Below, one piece after another: positions 5,481-12,432 of a stretch of DNA of 14,285 nt. A program made the translations under genes and the position numbers. Source of the DNA: Methanobacteriota archaeon. Lineage in GTDB: Archaea; Methanobacteriota; Methanobacteria; Methanobacteriales; Methanobacteriaceae. A model generated the notes under the pieces. The model worked only from the letters and a program-made list of their open reading frames with translations. It was not told where the DNA came from and made no database searches. The stretch covers positions 1 to 14,285 of the forward strand of contig JAEYQZ010000140.1 of the NCBI GenBank assembly GCA_023409695.1, in the 5' to 3' direction. Numbering within the stretch: position 1 is the stretch's first letter; each line of letters opens with the position of its first letter.

Positions 5481-7070
5481 GTGAAAAGGATTCAAAGACA
5501 AATAATATTAATAACTATTACACTGTTTTTTATTATTACAACATGCTGCACTGTCTCAGCAGCAGTAAATGATAATGATACACAATTATCCTCTAATTCA
5601 AGTACTGGTCCTGTAAATACAAGCGTTGTGATTTCGGGTAATGTCAAGAGATGTTCAAATGGAGATAATTTTCAGGGCGTTACAGTCACAGCTTTTAAAA
5701 ATGGGGTTAAATTAGCGAGTACAACTACAAAGGCAGACGGAACATACACTCTAAACTTTCAGAGTGTAGATAAAGTTTTCACAGTCACTGCCAGCTATCC
5801 TGGCCATAAATCATCCAGTAAAACGGTTACTGTAAATAATAACTCAATATGTAGGGCAAATTTCCAGTTAGGAATGGATAATGTTTATGTATCTCCTGCA
5901 GGAAGTGATACAACTGGTATTGGGACTGCAGATAATCCATATCAAACTATACAGAAAGGTCTGGACAATGTTAATCCTGGAGGGACAGTTTACCTAGCAA
6001 ATGGAACTTATGAAAGTACAGGAAATATCAATAAAAATGTCCGTATTGCCGGTGCAAGCCAGGAAAGTACTATTTTAAAAGGGTGTTCATTTTATATTCC
6101 GAGTTCTATCAATTTTACAGTTATAAATTTAACAATTAAACAGAGTATTATGCCATCCTCTTCTATTTTCAATTTGAGAGGTAGTTGCCGCATTATAAAT
6201 TGTACTTTCATAGGTATTGAAAGAAATAAATATCCTGCCATCTACAATTTGGGCACCTGTTATATTGCGGGTTGTACTTTCATAGGTCATAATTCAAGTG
6301 AATATGAAGATGATATGGGTGGCGGTGCTATTTGCAACTTGGATACTATTACTGGTTTGAGTGATTGTACTTTCACTGGTAACACTGCATTTATTGGCGG
6401 TGCTATTTGGAATAAAGGTACTATTGACTATATCATTAGATGTACTTTCACTGGTAACTCTGCAATAAATCCAGTAGGTACTAGTGCTGGTGGTGCTATC
6501 TGCAATCAGGGGACTATTGATTATATGAATGGGTGTACTTTTACAGATAATTTTGCAACAGGGACTCGTGGTTCTGAAGGCGGAGCTATTTCCAATGCAA
6601 TTTATTGGGGAAAGGGAAATAGTGGACGTATTAACATTGTAAGTGGCTGTACTTTCATGGGTAACAGTGCAAATTATGGTGGTGCATTATTTAATAGTGG
6701 AAACTATATTGTTTTGATGTATTGTTCTTTCATTAGTAACACTGCAAGCATTGGTACTGAAATTTATAATATGGGTACTGTAGTTGCTGAATATAACTGG
6801 TGGGGTTCAAGCTCAGGTCCATCTTCCAATCAACTTTACAATGTGCAAGTTAGTAAATGGTTGAGAGAACCCATTGGTCTAGGTTTAGGATCAGGTAATC
6901 CTAACTCGAGTAATGGAAATGAATCAAGTAATGGAACTTACAATACAGTAAACGCCGCAGGCAAAATAACAGAAACAATAGGGCTGCAGAAAACAGGTAT
7001 ACCTTTAAATTATCTATTGCTGGCAGTTTTAATGGTTTTAAGCAGTTTTATAGTGCCAAAAAGAAAATAA
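5481..7070 (+). CDS. adhesin-like surface protein with right-handed beta-helix repeats (about 529 aa)
   Basis: A signal peptide (core IILITITLFFIITTCCTVSA) is followed by a carboxypeptidase-regulatory-like beta-sandwich of about 90 residues (VVISGNVKRC, GVTVTAFKNG, TKADGTYTLNF). A pectate-lyase-type beta-helix follows, starting at NVYVSPAGSD and GTADNPYQTIQKGLDNV. Seven repeats begin with C-(T/S)-F-x-x-N/H, several containing GGAI-N-GTI, and the series closes with YNWWGSSSGPSS. This is typical of adhesin-like proteins of Methanobacteriales. An N/S/G-rich linker leads to a C-terminal helix (LNYLLLAVLMVLSSFIV) and the basic tail PKRK, so it is probably anchored to the cell surface. The frame stays open upstream to 5298 through the hairpin array, but that part reads as non-protein. 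GTG at 5481 is taken as the start. GGAGGTGA at 5477-5484 would be better placed for the ATT at 5490. Confidence 0.85.
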   Translation: MKRIQRQIILITITLFFIITTCCTVSAAVNDNDTQLSSNSSTGPVNTSVVISGNVKRCSNGDNFQGVTVTAFKNGVKLASTTTKADGTYTLNFQSVDKVFTVTASYPGHKSSSKTVTVNNNSICRANFQLGMDNVYVSPAGSDTTGIGTADNPYQTIQKGLDNVNPGGTVYLANGTYESTGNINKNVRIAGASQESTILKGCSFYIPSSINFTVINLTIKQSIMPSSSIFNLRGSCRIINCTFIGIERNKYPAIYNLGTCYIAGCTFIGHNSSEYEDDMGGGAICNLDTITGLSDCTFTGNTAFIGGAIWNKGTIDYIIRCTFTGNSAINPVGTSAGGAICNQGTIDYMNGCTFTDNFATGTRGSEGGAISNAIYWGKGNSGRINIVSGCTFMGNSANYGGALFNSGNYIVLMYCSFISNTASIGTEIYNMGTVVAEYNWWGSSSGPSSNQLYNVQVSKWLREPIGLGLGSGNPNSSNGNESSNGTYNTVNAAGKITETIGLQKTGIPLNYLLLAVLMVLSSFIVPKRK

Positions 7071-7356
7071 TACTCTTTACTTTTTTTATTTATTAAACTA
7101 AACTTTTTATTTTTAGATTAAATAAATCCATTGGCTATCAATCAATTGTTTAAAATTCGAATAGCTGTGCTGCAAGAATCAATAGAATATCTTGAAAACA
7201 AGCATCGATTTAGAAAAATCCACCTCAAATCAACATATAACATGAACAATACACTCGTTCGTTAATACTATTTGAAGCTCCAAGTAATATAAATAAAATA
7301 ACGTTCTAAATTATTAATGGAGTTAATTTATATAACACGTTTAAGAGGCGAGTGGT
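7071..7356. other. intergenic region with possible promoters
   Basis: A T-rich run from about 7079 to 7112 probably ends the adhesin transcript. TATA-like strings lie at 7285-7294 (AATATAAATA) and 7327-7335 (TTTATATAA) ahead of the small zinc-ribbon gene. GAAC (7243-7246) and GTTC (7257-7260) form part of a short imperfect inverted repeat. A 36-codon open stretch without a proper start (about 7150-7263, IAVLQESIEYLENKHRFRK) is too weak to call a gene. Confidence 0.35.
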
Positions 7357-7497
7357 ATGGTTAAAAAATTAGCGATATGTGATGAATGCGATTATAAAGG
7401 CGTTGCAAATGTAATCGAAATGGAAGACAGTGACGACAAATACTGGGATTGTCCAAATTGTAACAAACGGCACATAAACGAAGGCACCGTAATTTAA
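7357..7497 (+). CDS. small zinc-ribbon protein (46 aa)
   Basis: The ATG at 7357 opens a 46-codon frame: MVKKLAICDECDYKG, then an acidic centre (VIEMEDSDDKYW) and DCPNCNKRHINEG. Two CxxC knuckles (C8-C11 and C32-C35), 20 residues apart, form a classic one-zinc ribbon, as in small rubredoxin-like or transcription-associated archaeal proteins. GAGGCG at 7345-7350 is a plausible ribosome site. The TATA box at 7327-7335 would instead give an almost leaderless mRNA. It stands alone on the plus strand between the adhesin and the glutathione genes. The fold is clear from the cysteines; the partner and role are unknown. Confidence 0.7.
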   Translation: MVKKLAICDECDYKGVANVIEMEDSDDKYWDCPNCNKRHINEGTVI

Positions 7498-7500
7498 AAA

Positions 7501-7590
7501 GGAAATGTTGCAAAAGTAGGCATTTTAACCTTAAAATTAAAAGTTTGCAATGTGGTTTCCAAAGTACAATCTATTATAATCGCTTTTTTT
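7501..7590 (+). terminator. long imperfect stem-loop and poly-T tract after the zinc-ribbon gene
   Basis: GGAAA (7501-7505) and TTGCAAA (7508-7514) pair with TTTGCAA (7544-7550) and TTTCC (7556-7560), giving an interrupted 12-bp stem four bases past the stop codon. A run of seven T follows at 7584-7590. Poly-T is the usual archaeal termination signal, and the stem may protect the 3' end. Confidence 0.4.
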
Positions 7591-7616
7591 ATAAAATGGG
7601 AAAAGTTGCTGGCGGC

Positions 7617-7790
7617 TCATTTGTTTATGAATTTAAAAAATATGACCAGATACGCCAGAAAAATCAAGATATTAACAAATAGCCGTTCCCATAATAAATG
7701 CCTGAGAAACAGGTAATCTACGGTAAATATGATAATAGCAAAGATCACTACAGATGCTATATTCCTAGATGTTGGTTTAACTTTTTTCAT
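7617..7790 (-). CDS. 57-residue two-helix membrane protein, paralogue of the one at 12098-12262
   Basis: The frame from the ATG at 7790 encodes a short basic start (MKKVKPTSRN), a hydrophobic helix (IASVVIFAIIIFTV), a charged turn (DYLFLRHLLWERL), a second helix (VNILIFLAYLVIFF) and the end KFINK. The predicted topology is a helical hairpin in the membrane. Positions VDYLFLR, L-W-x-R-L, VNILI, YLVIF, K and N are shared with the 54-residue protein encoded at 12098-12262, although the nucleotide sequences have diverged at many third positions. That is strong evidence that both are coding. A stop codon nine bases upstream fixes the start; no clear ribosome site is present. It lies downstream of the glutathione genes on the same strand, 126 bases past their last stop. 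Confidence 0.75.
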   Translation of the reverse strand: MKKVKPTSRNIASVVIFAIIIFTVDYLFLRHLLWERLFVNILIFLAYLVIFFKFINK

Positions 7791-7916
7791 GTTTTCTTAT
7801 ATTTACCGAGATTCTATTTAATTTCATGGTTTATTTCAAGTTATCTTTTTGTGATATTCCTGTCTAACTGTATTTATGAGTTACAAATTACTTTTTGATT
7901 TAACTCTGTTTTACAA

Positions 7917-8903
7917 TTAAAATCCTAATAAATCAAGTACTTTCTCTTCAACATGTCTGTTCTGACCTTTATAAGGGAAATTGTGTGGATACAGTACTGG
8001 ATTGAAATTCAATTCGATGATGCTGTGGTTGTTTTTATCAGGTTTTGCTTTTATGTCCTGAATGATCATATCTACTCCGCAAATTTTTGCTTCTACAGCT
8101 TTTGACGCGTCTAAGGCAATTTCTTTATACTGATCATTTATATCATCTGTAAAATCGATGCTGTCGCCGCCTGTACTGATATTGGAATTTTCCCTGAGAT
8201 ATACAATTTCTCCATTACTTGGAACATAAGATATGTCTTTATTTTGAGAAGCCAGGTTATTTTCTTCTATCGGACCTATATTAATCTTTTCAAGTGGGGT
8301 TATGTGCCCTTTGCCCCGCCTAGGGTCCTTATTTTTTTCATCAACCAGTTCTTTAATGTTGTGCACTCCATCCCCCACAACATTTGCGGGAACTCTGTGC
8401 ATTACTGCCGCAACTTCATCATCGATTACTAGAAATCTATATTCCTTGCCGGGTATGAATTCTTCAATCAAAATGTGGTTATCATAGCTTAATGCTTCTT
8501 TAACAGCTCTTACATAGTCTTCTTTTGACTTTAAGCCCTTAAGTATTGAAACTCCTTCTCCAAAGTTGGTGGATTTGGGTTTTATCACAATATCTTTACT
8601 TATAAAGTCGGGATATTTGCTTAAAGCTTCATCTATGTGGTTTAATGTTATACCTGAAGGTACATTGATGTCATGCTCTTTAAGAATTAACTTGGTTAGT
8701 TCCTTGTTTTCCATGATTAAGGCGACTATATATGTATCTGCAGAGGTTTTGGTCGCCTGCTTAATATATTCGACTCGCCCACCTTTTTTTAGACGAATGA
8801 AGTTATCATCCTCATCAAGTATTTCAACATCAATATTTCTTTTTAAAGCTTCTTTTATGATAATTTGAGTTGAAAGTTCAAGCTGTTTGTAGTTTGTTAT
8901 CAT
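7917..8903 (-). CDS. gshB: ATP-grasp glutathione synthetase-like protein, stand-alone GshF C-terminal half (328 aa)
   Basis: The protein matches the ATP-grasp half of bifunctional GshF/GshAB, which joins glycine to gamma-glutamylcysteine using ATP. Seen in order: a pre-ATP-grasp part (residues 1-65), DIVIKPKSTNFGEGVSI (about 104-120, ATP-binding lysines and glycine loop), ILIEEFIPGKEYRFLVI (about 144-160), and MHRVPANVVGDGVHNI followed by RRGKGHITPLEKI (about 168-206, family-specific). Then come LRENSNISTGGDSIDFTD (about 236-253), CGVDMI (D278) and ELNFNPVLYPHNFPYKG (about 297-312, metal and ATP ligands E and N). Bacterial GshF carries this as the C-terminal part of one chain of about 750 residues; here it is separate. 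It starts 31 bases after the gshA-like stop, with GAGG upstream. Cyanophycin synthetase-type ligases share this fold, so the amino acid joined is not proven to be glycine. Confidence 0.8.
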   Translation of the reverse strand: MITNYKQLELSTQIIIKEALKRNIDVEILDEDDNFIRLKKGGRVEYIKQATKTSADTYIVALIMENKELTKLILKEHDINVPSGITLNHIDEALSKYPDFISKDIVIKPKSTNFGEGVSILKGLKSKEDYVRAVKEALSYDNHILIEEFIPGKEYRFLVIDDEVAAVMHRVPANVVGDGVHNIKELVDEKNKDPRRGKGHITPLEKINIGPIEENNLASQNKDISYVPSNGEIVYLRENSNISTGGDSIDFTDDINDQYKEIALDASKAVEAKICGVDMIIQDIKAKPDKNNHSIIELNFNPVLYPHNFPYKGQNRHVEEKVLDLLGF

Positions 8904-8934
8904 AATTTGCCTCTTTATATGTTGTAATCAATAT

Positions 8935-10389
8935 TCACATAGCATTTGAATTATTTTTAGCATATCTTATCCCAAATTCTAAAAGATTTTCATCATTTTC
9001 TCTCATTTCTACTTTAATCCTTTCAGAGGGTAATAATGATATATCAAAAAGCTTTCGGCGTTCTTTTTCTACACTTGCGCTGTATTTATTATCTTCAGTG
9101 TCTCTGTCCATCAAATCTGCTATGGTTCTGAGTTTTTCAAATATTTCTTCTCCCCATGATTTCAAGCTAATTTCACTACCGTCGTATTTTTTAAGCTTTA
9201 AACCTTCTTTTCTTCCAATAAGTGAAACTAAATGATGGTTTAAGTTTATTTTTGTGTGTTCACCCTCGGTGATGTGGGGACTTTCCTCAAACAGGCAGAA
9301 GTGCATGAAAACCTGGAGGAAATTCATCTGTTCAATACTTAAACCCAATTTTTCAAATGGGTTTAAATCTAAAATCCTTACCTCCACATATTCTACACCT
9401 CTTTTCTCCAGCGCATCTAGAGGTGTTTCCCCTTCGTAAATAGGCTGTTTCAGCCGAATCGAAGAGTAAAATTCACTTTCTTTTTGTAAAATATTTTCGT
9501 TGAGTTGTATTTGAGAACCATTCCTGTAAATACCCAGTTTTGAAAAGTTTTCATCCTTAGTTGACAGCATTCTACGGAGCTTTGTAGAGTATTCTTCTAA
9601 ACTATTGAAGTACATATTCTCCTTTTTAAGGCTATTTGAGTAACCAAATCTACTTACACGTAGAGATGTTGCATATTGAATGCAGTTTTCAATGATATCC
9701 TCATAATTGAGACAGCATTTTTGAATTATTTGGAGTTCCTTTTTTATAACTGGATAGTAAGTGGGATGGCAGAATGGGGATGCGCCAAAAAGATAAATTA
9801 AGATCCAGCTGTAGCGCATGAAGTTTCTTGCAAGTCCAAAATGTATTTCATCAACAAATAAACGTTTATCTTTTTTATTTCCGAATTTTTTATATAAATA
9901 ATTAATCATTTCCTCGCTAAAGGAAAAATTATAGTGAATTCCTGATATCATCTGCATTTTTTTACCGTATCTGAGTGCCAGCCCTTTTCTATATGTTTCC
10001 ATATTTTTTCCATCTTCAGAACCAGGAAAACATGCAATGGGGATGTCCTCTTCGTCTGGAAGCTTTGGAGGCATACTGAGCGGCCATAATAGTTCATTAT
10101 CAATACCCTGTTCAACCTCAAGGTTTATTATATTTAATGATTCATACGCTTCTTCAGATGAATTAAAAGGTTTTGTTATCATCTCAACCTGACTTTCAGA
10201 AAAGTCATTGGTAATATGTGGATTTTTGGTTTTATCTCCAAATACGGGGGGATGTGGCGTTAAAGCAAGATCGCCTGTGGAAAGAATTCTTTGACACTCT
10301 TTTTCCAGCCCAAAATTGCCTTCTACTAATAATTTTCCTTTATTATCCTTTAGGAAAGATTTTGATATTTCTGAAAAATTCCAGCTCAT
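8935..10389 (-). CDS. gshA: glutamate-cysteine ligase, stand-alone GshF N-terminal type (484 aa)
   Basis: This enzyme should form gamma-glutamylcysteine from glutamate and cysteine with ATP. Recognisable blocks are VEGNFGLEKECQRI (residues 22-35, ATP and Mg-binding glutamates), PHITNDFSESQVEMITKP (57-74), LWPLSMPP (101-108), YRKGLALRYGKKMQMISG followed by IHYNFSF (133-157), and RNFMRYSWILIYLFGASP (188-205). The C-terminal part contains YVEVRILDLNPF. The pattern is that of gamma-proteobacterial GshA and of the N-terminal half of GshF, not plant-type GCS2. Length is near that of GshF's ligase half. AGAGGA stands four bases before the ATG. The gene leads a two-gene operon with the ATP-grasp gene 31 bases downstream. 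Glutathione is rare in archaea, so acquisition from bacteria is likely, but this is inference. Confidence 0.85.
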   Translation of the reverse strand: MSWNFSEISKSFLKDNKGKLLVEGNFGLEKECQRILSTGDLALTPHPPVFGDKTKNPHITNDFSESQVEMITKPFNSSEEAYESLNIINLEVEQGIDNELLWPLSMPPKLPDEEDIPIACFPGSEDGKNMETYRKGLALRYGKKMQMISGIHYNFSFSEEMINYLYKKFGNKKDKRLFVDEIHFGLARNFMRYSWILIYLFGASPFCHPTYYPVIKKELQIIQKCCLNYEDIIENCIQYATSLRVSRFGYSNSLKKENMYFNSLEEYSTKLRRMLSTKDENFSKLGIYRNGSQIQLNENILQKESEFYSSIRLKQPIYEGETPLDALEKRGVEYVEVRILDLNPFEKLGLSIEQMNFLQVFMHFCLFEESPHITEGEHTKINLNHHLVSLIGRKEGLKLKKYDGSEISLKSWGEEIFEKLRTIADLMDRDTEDNKYSASVEKERRKLFDISLLPSERIKVEMRENDENLLEFGIRYAKNNSNAM

Positions 10390-10730
10390 AAAATCCTCTT
10401 TTTCATTTTATCAGCAATTAGTTATGTTTTAAAAAAACTGTAAAAACTCTCTTATCTATTTACTACTATTAATATGTTCCTTAAATGATTGCTAAAATCT
10501 GATTTGCATTTTTTTAACGCTCATGCATGATCTTGCACGGTTTATGCCTTTTCATATTAATTGTCCGGGTTAATTTAAGTTAAACTTGTTTAAAAAATTT
10601 TAATTTATTTAATCAACGATTTACATAAATTATAGCATTAACATTAACACAAAATTCCAGACATGGGCATTTTTTAAAATGCTGTAGAATAATTTAGAAT
10701 TTATTTATTTTATTGTTTTATAATAATGAA
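10390..10730. other. intergenic region upstream of the gshA-like gene
   Basis: AT-rich DNA with no supported gene. The start signals of the gshA-like gene lie at its left end, without an obvious TATA box. A TTAAGTTAAACTTG string at 10575-10588 is partly palindromic, but I cannot assign it a role. Confidence 0.4.
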
Positions 10731-10808
10731 AAAATATATATAAACTTAACGATAGTTATAATAAATAATATGGCATCTGGAATTTTAATCGGATGAATTT
10801 ACTATATA
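10728..10808 (+). promoter_or_regulatory. two successive TATA boxes upstream of the Cys-Cys family gene
   Basis: AAAATATATATAAAC at 10731-10745 is a very strong TATA box, with a start expected near 10765. A second, CTATATAAACC, lies at 10800-10810 with a start near 10830. Both point toward the gene at 11081 and toward the short signal-peptide-like frame beginning at 10880. Confidence 0.5.
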
Positions 10809-10879
10809 AACCGCATGAATGTCATTAATTTGATAAAAATTACTGAAGAGGTTAAATACAAATATTGGGCTAACATAAA

Positions 10880-11080
10880 ATGTTTGAAAAAGATAAGAAG
10901 ACATTAACATGTATGTTATTGATTATGATGTTAGTATCAATACCTGAAATTAAGGATCTTTTTTGATGTATTAAATTTCTAGAATATACACCAAATTTAA
11001 CTACAAATAAAAGAGAATATGTTTAATCAATATGATTATTTTCAACAATTTTTAAATAAAATAAAAAAAATGGAATTAAG
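10880..11080 (+). pseudogene. possible decayed N-terminal region (signal peptide) of the downstream gene
   Basis: ATG at 10880 opens MFEKDKKTLTCMLLIMMLVS, then IPEIKDLF and a stop at 10964-10966. This is 28 residues with the look of a signal peptide. It is exactly in frame with the gene at 11081 (67 codons apart), and the stretch between contains several stops. Strong TATA boxes sit upstream of it, not close to 11081. One reading is that the secreted ancestor has lost its export signal region through mutation. The other is a separate short ORF in the leader. Confidence 0.35.
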
Positions 11081-12028
11081 ATGCGCAATATGACTCTAAA
11101 TAGTAAGATGGAACAGCCAGTAAACATAAATAATGATTTAGATGAGGGCTGCTGTTCAGTTATAATACAGGTTACAGGTAATCATCATGTAGTTGCTTTT
11201 AGGAGAGATGCAACATTTCCTGCTGACTTAATGATCACCCAAAACAGCTTCTATGGAAAAAATGCAGAAATACAATACAAAGTTAATGGCGGTCTTTTTT
11301 ACCATACTGTAATAACCAGCGATGGTTGGATTGTGGGCAGTGGTGGTATTGGATCAAATTATAACCATGAATTAATGTCACTAGCGGGTCAAATAATGGA
11401 AAATGGGGCAATAGACCAGGAATCTATGCAAAAAGCTCAATCTATCCTAACCCGCATGGAAGTGGGACACTTTTTAATCAAAGGCCCGGACAATTATGTC
11501 GGATTTGTAATCCAATTCACAGGAACTACGTTAAATAAATTGTTTAAAATGCAGGATGGAGAATTTATCAGTGTGCCCAACGCACCGCAGTATTACAGGG
11601 AAGGAAAGTATGCTGTGTTTAACAGCAACCCCATCCGCGCTGCTGCTGAGATAGAAGGCACAGATCTCTGGGGAATCAACAGACGCGACGTGATAATTCA
11701 CGATGTACAAAAAAACGTAAATAACACAACACTCCAAATTTGGGCGTCATTTGATGATGGATCAATGATTAATAGAAATGATGGTAAAGGCGGTCCAGAT
11801 GACATACAGTTTTTAGATAACCAAATAACTTATGGAAAGGATTTACCAATAATACCCAACATGACGGGAATTGGCCAAATGAACCTGATTAATGACAAAG
11901 ATATGGATAAAAAAAGTATAAAATATTTATCAGAAGAATTATGCCATAACTATGGAGACATTTGCGATTTAGAGAAGGATTTCAAAGAATATATGGCTGG
12001 AAAATCTTCGGGATCAGCATTCAAATAA
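11081..12028 (+). CDS. Methanobacteriales-type protein with a Cys-Cys domain, function unknown (315 aa)
   Basis: The sequence resembles a domain that recurs in secreted and adhesin-associated proteins of Methanobacteriales, as I remember the family. Marks are DEGCCSVIIQV (C24, C25), VVAFRRDATFPADL (R41, R42, D43), GGLFYHTVITSDGWIVGSGG (H75), EVGHFLIKGPDNYVGFVI, EFISVPNAPQYY, INRRDVIIHDVQ and DLPIIPNMTGIGQMNLIN. C25 with R41 sixteen residues on, and C24 with D43 nineteen on, recall the Cys/Arg/Asp spacing of choloylglycine-hydrolase type Ntn enzymes. This is only a resemblance. The protein lacks a signal peptide; one may have existed upstream (10880-11080). The ribosome site before 11081 is poor (GGAATTAAG), so ATG 11090 or 11108 could be used instead. 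Downstream it converges on the mini membrane protein gene. Confidence 0.6.
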   Translation: MRNMTLNSKMEQPVNINNDLDEGCCSVIIQVTGNHHVVAFRRDATFPADLMITQNSFYGKNAEIQYKVNGGLFYHTVITSDGWIVGSGGIGSNYNHELMSLAGQIMENGAIDQESMQKAQSILTRMEVGHFLIKGPDNYVGFVIQFTGTTLNKLFKMQDGEFISVPNAPQYYREGKYAVFNSNPIRAAAEIEGTDLWGINRRDVIIHDVQKNVNNTTLQIWASFDDGSMINRNDGKGGPDDIQFLDNQITYGKDLPIIPNMTGIGQMNLINDKDMDKKSIKYLSEELCHNYGDICDLEKDFKEYMAGKSSGSAFK

Positions 12029-12062
12029 AATATGGAAATAGTACTGGGCAGTAGGCTGCAAT

Positions 12063-12096
12063 AAAATTAAAAAAAATCACTCTTAAGTTTAGAGTG
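12063..12096 (-). terminator. intrinsic-type terminator of the 54-residue membrane protein gene
   Basis: On the minus strand, CACTCT (rc of 12091-12096) pairs with AGAGTG (rc of 12078-12083) around a 7-base loop. It begins two bases past the stop codon and is followed by ATTTTTTTTAATTTTA. A 6-bp stem plus eight T is a convincing end of transcription. In the plus direction no T-run follows. Confidence 0.6.
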
Positions 12097-12097
12097 T

Positions 12098-12262
12098 TCA
12101 TGTATTCAGGTATTTAACAAATATAACCAGATATCCCAGAACAATTAAAATATTGACCACTAAGCGCTGCCAGAACAGCTTCCTGAGGAACAGATAATCT
12201 ACACTGAATATTATAACAAATATAATCACTACAGATAAAACCTTAATCGCTAGACTGACCAT
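12098..12262 (-). CDS. 54-residue two-helix membrane protein, paralogue of the one at 7617-7790
   Basis: The frame from the ATG at 12262 reads MVSLAIKVLSVVIIFVIIFS, then VDYLFLRKLFWQRLVV, NILIVLGYLVIFVK and YLNT. It has two hydrophobic helices joined by a conserved basic and aromatic turn, identical in plan and about half identical in residues to the 57-residue protein at 7617-7790. A TATA box (AATATAAAA, rc of 12278-12286) lies about 20 bases before the ATG, so the mRNA may be leaderless. A terminator follows immediately, so it is its own transcription unit. It sits 170 bases downstream of the M24 peptidase gene on the same strand. I do not recognise the family. Small helical hairpins of this kind are often accessory subunits, or are membrane-active; neither can be shown here. 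Confidence 0.75.
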   Translation of the reverse strand: MVSLAIKVLSVVIIFVIIFSVDYLFLRKLFWQRLVVNILIVLGYLVIFVKYLNT

Positions 12263-12277
12263 TTTTAATCATCTCGC

Positions 12278-12290
12278 TTTTATATTATGT
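12278..12290 (-). promoter_or_regulatory. TATA box of the 54-residue membrane protein gene
   Basis: Read on the minus strand, ACATAATATAAAAG contains a good TATA core. The predicted start of transcription, 22-26 bases on, coincides with or just precedes the ATG at 12262, suggesting a leaderless message. Confidence 0.4.
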
Positions 12291-12369
12291 TGATTTTTGT
12301 ATTTAACATGTGTGAAATGGCAATACCGATTTCTTTTTTATAGATAGCCTAGTAATTAACCTTTCTTTA

Positions 12370-12404
12370 AAAAATAATAGTCGAATCATGATAGGGTCAT
12401 GATT
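12370..12404 (-). terminator. perfect 8-bp hairpin downstream of the M24 peptidase gene
   Basis: AATCATGA (12384-12391) and TCATGATT (12397-12404) are exact complements around TAGGG. In the minus direction the hairpin comes about 30 bases after the peptidase stop and is followed by ATTATTTTTTAA. It also has a T-run on its other side (12409-12414), so it could serve either strand. Confidence 0.4.
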
Positions 12405-12432
12405 TCATTTTTTTGTAATGCATTAATTTGTT

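Noticed and set aside
7150..7263. Possible 36-codon gene fragment (IAVLQESIEYLENKHRFRK)
   Set aside because: No usable start codon or ribosome site and no recognisable family; likely chance.
7243..7264. Short inverted repeat GAAC/GTTC near TAAC/GTTA
   Set aside because: Arms are short and imperfect and no regulator or promoter is clearly tied to it.
7698..7898. 66-codon plus-strand open frame
   Set aside because: It overlaps, antisense, the 57-residue membrane protein, whose coding nature is supported by its paralogue; the plus-strand product shows no domain and no ribosome site.
8244..8868. Three plus-strand open frames of 61-100 codons
   Set aside because: Antisense to the ATP-grasp gene; composition is that of reversed coding DNA.
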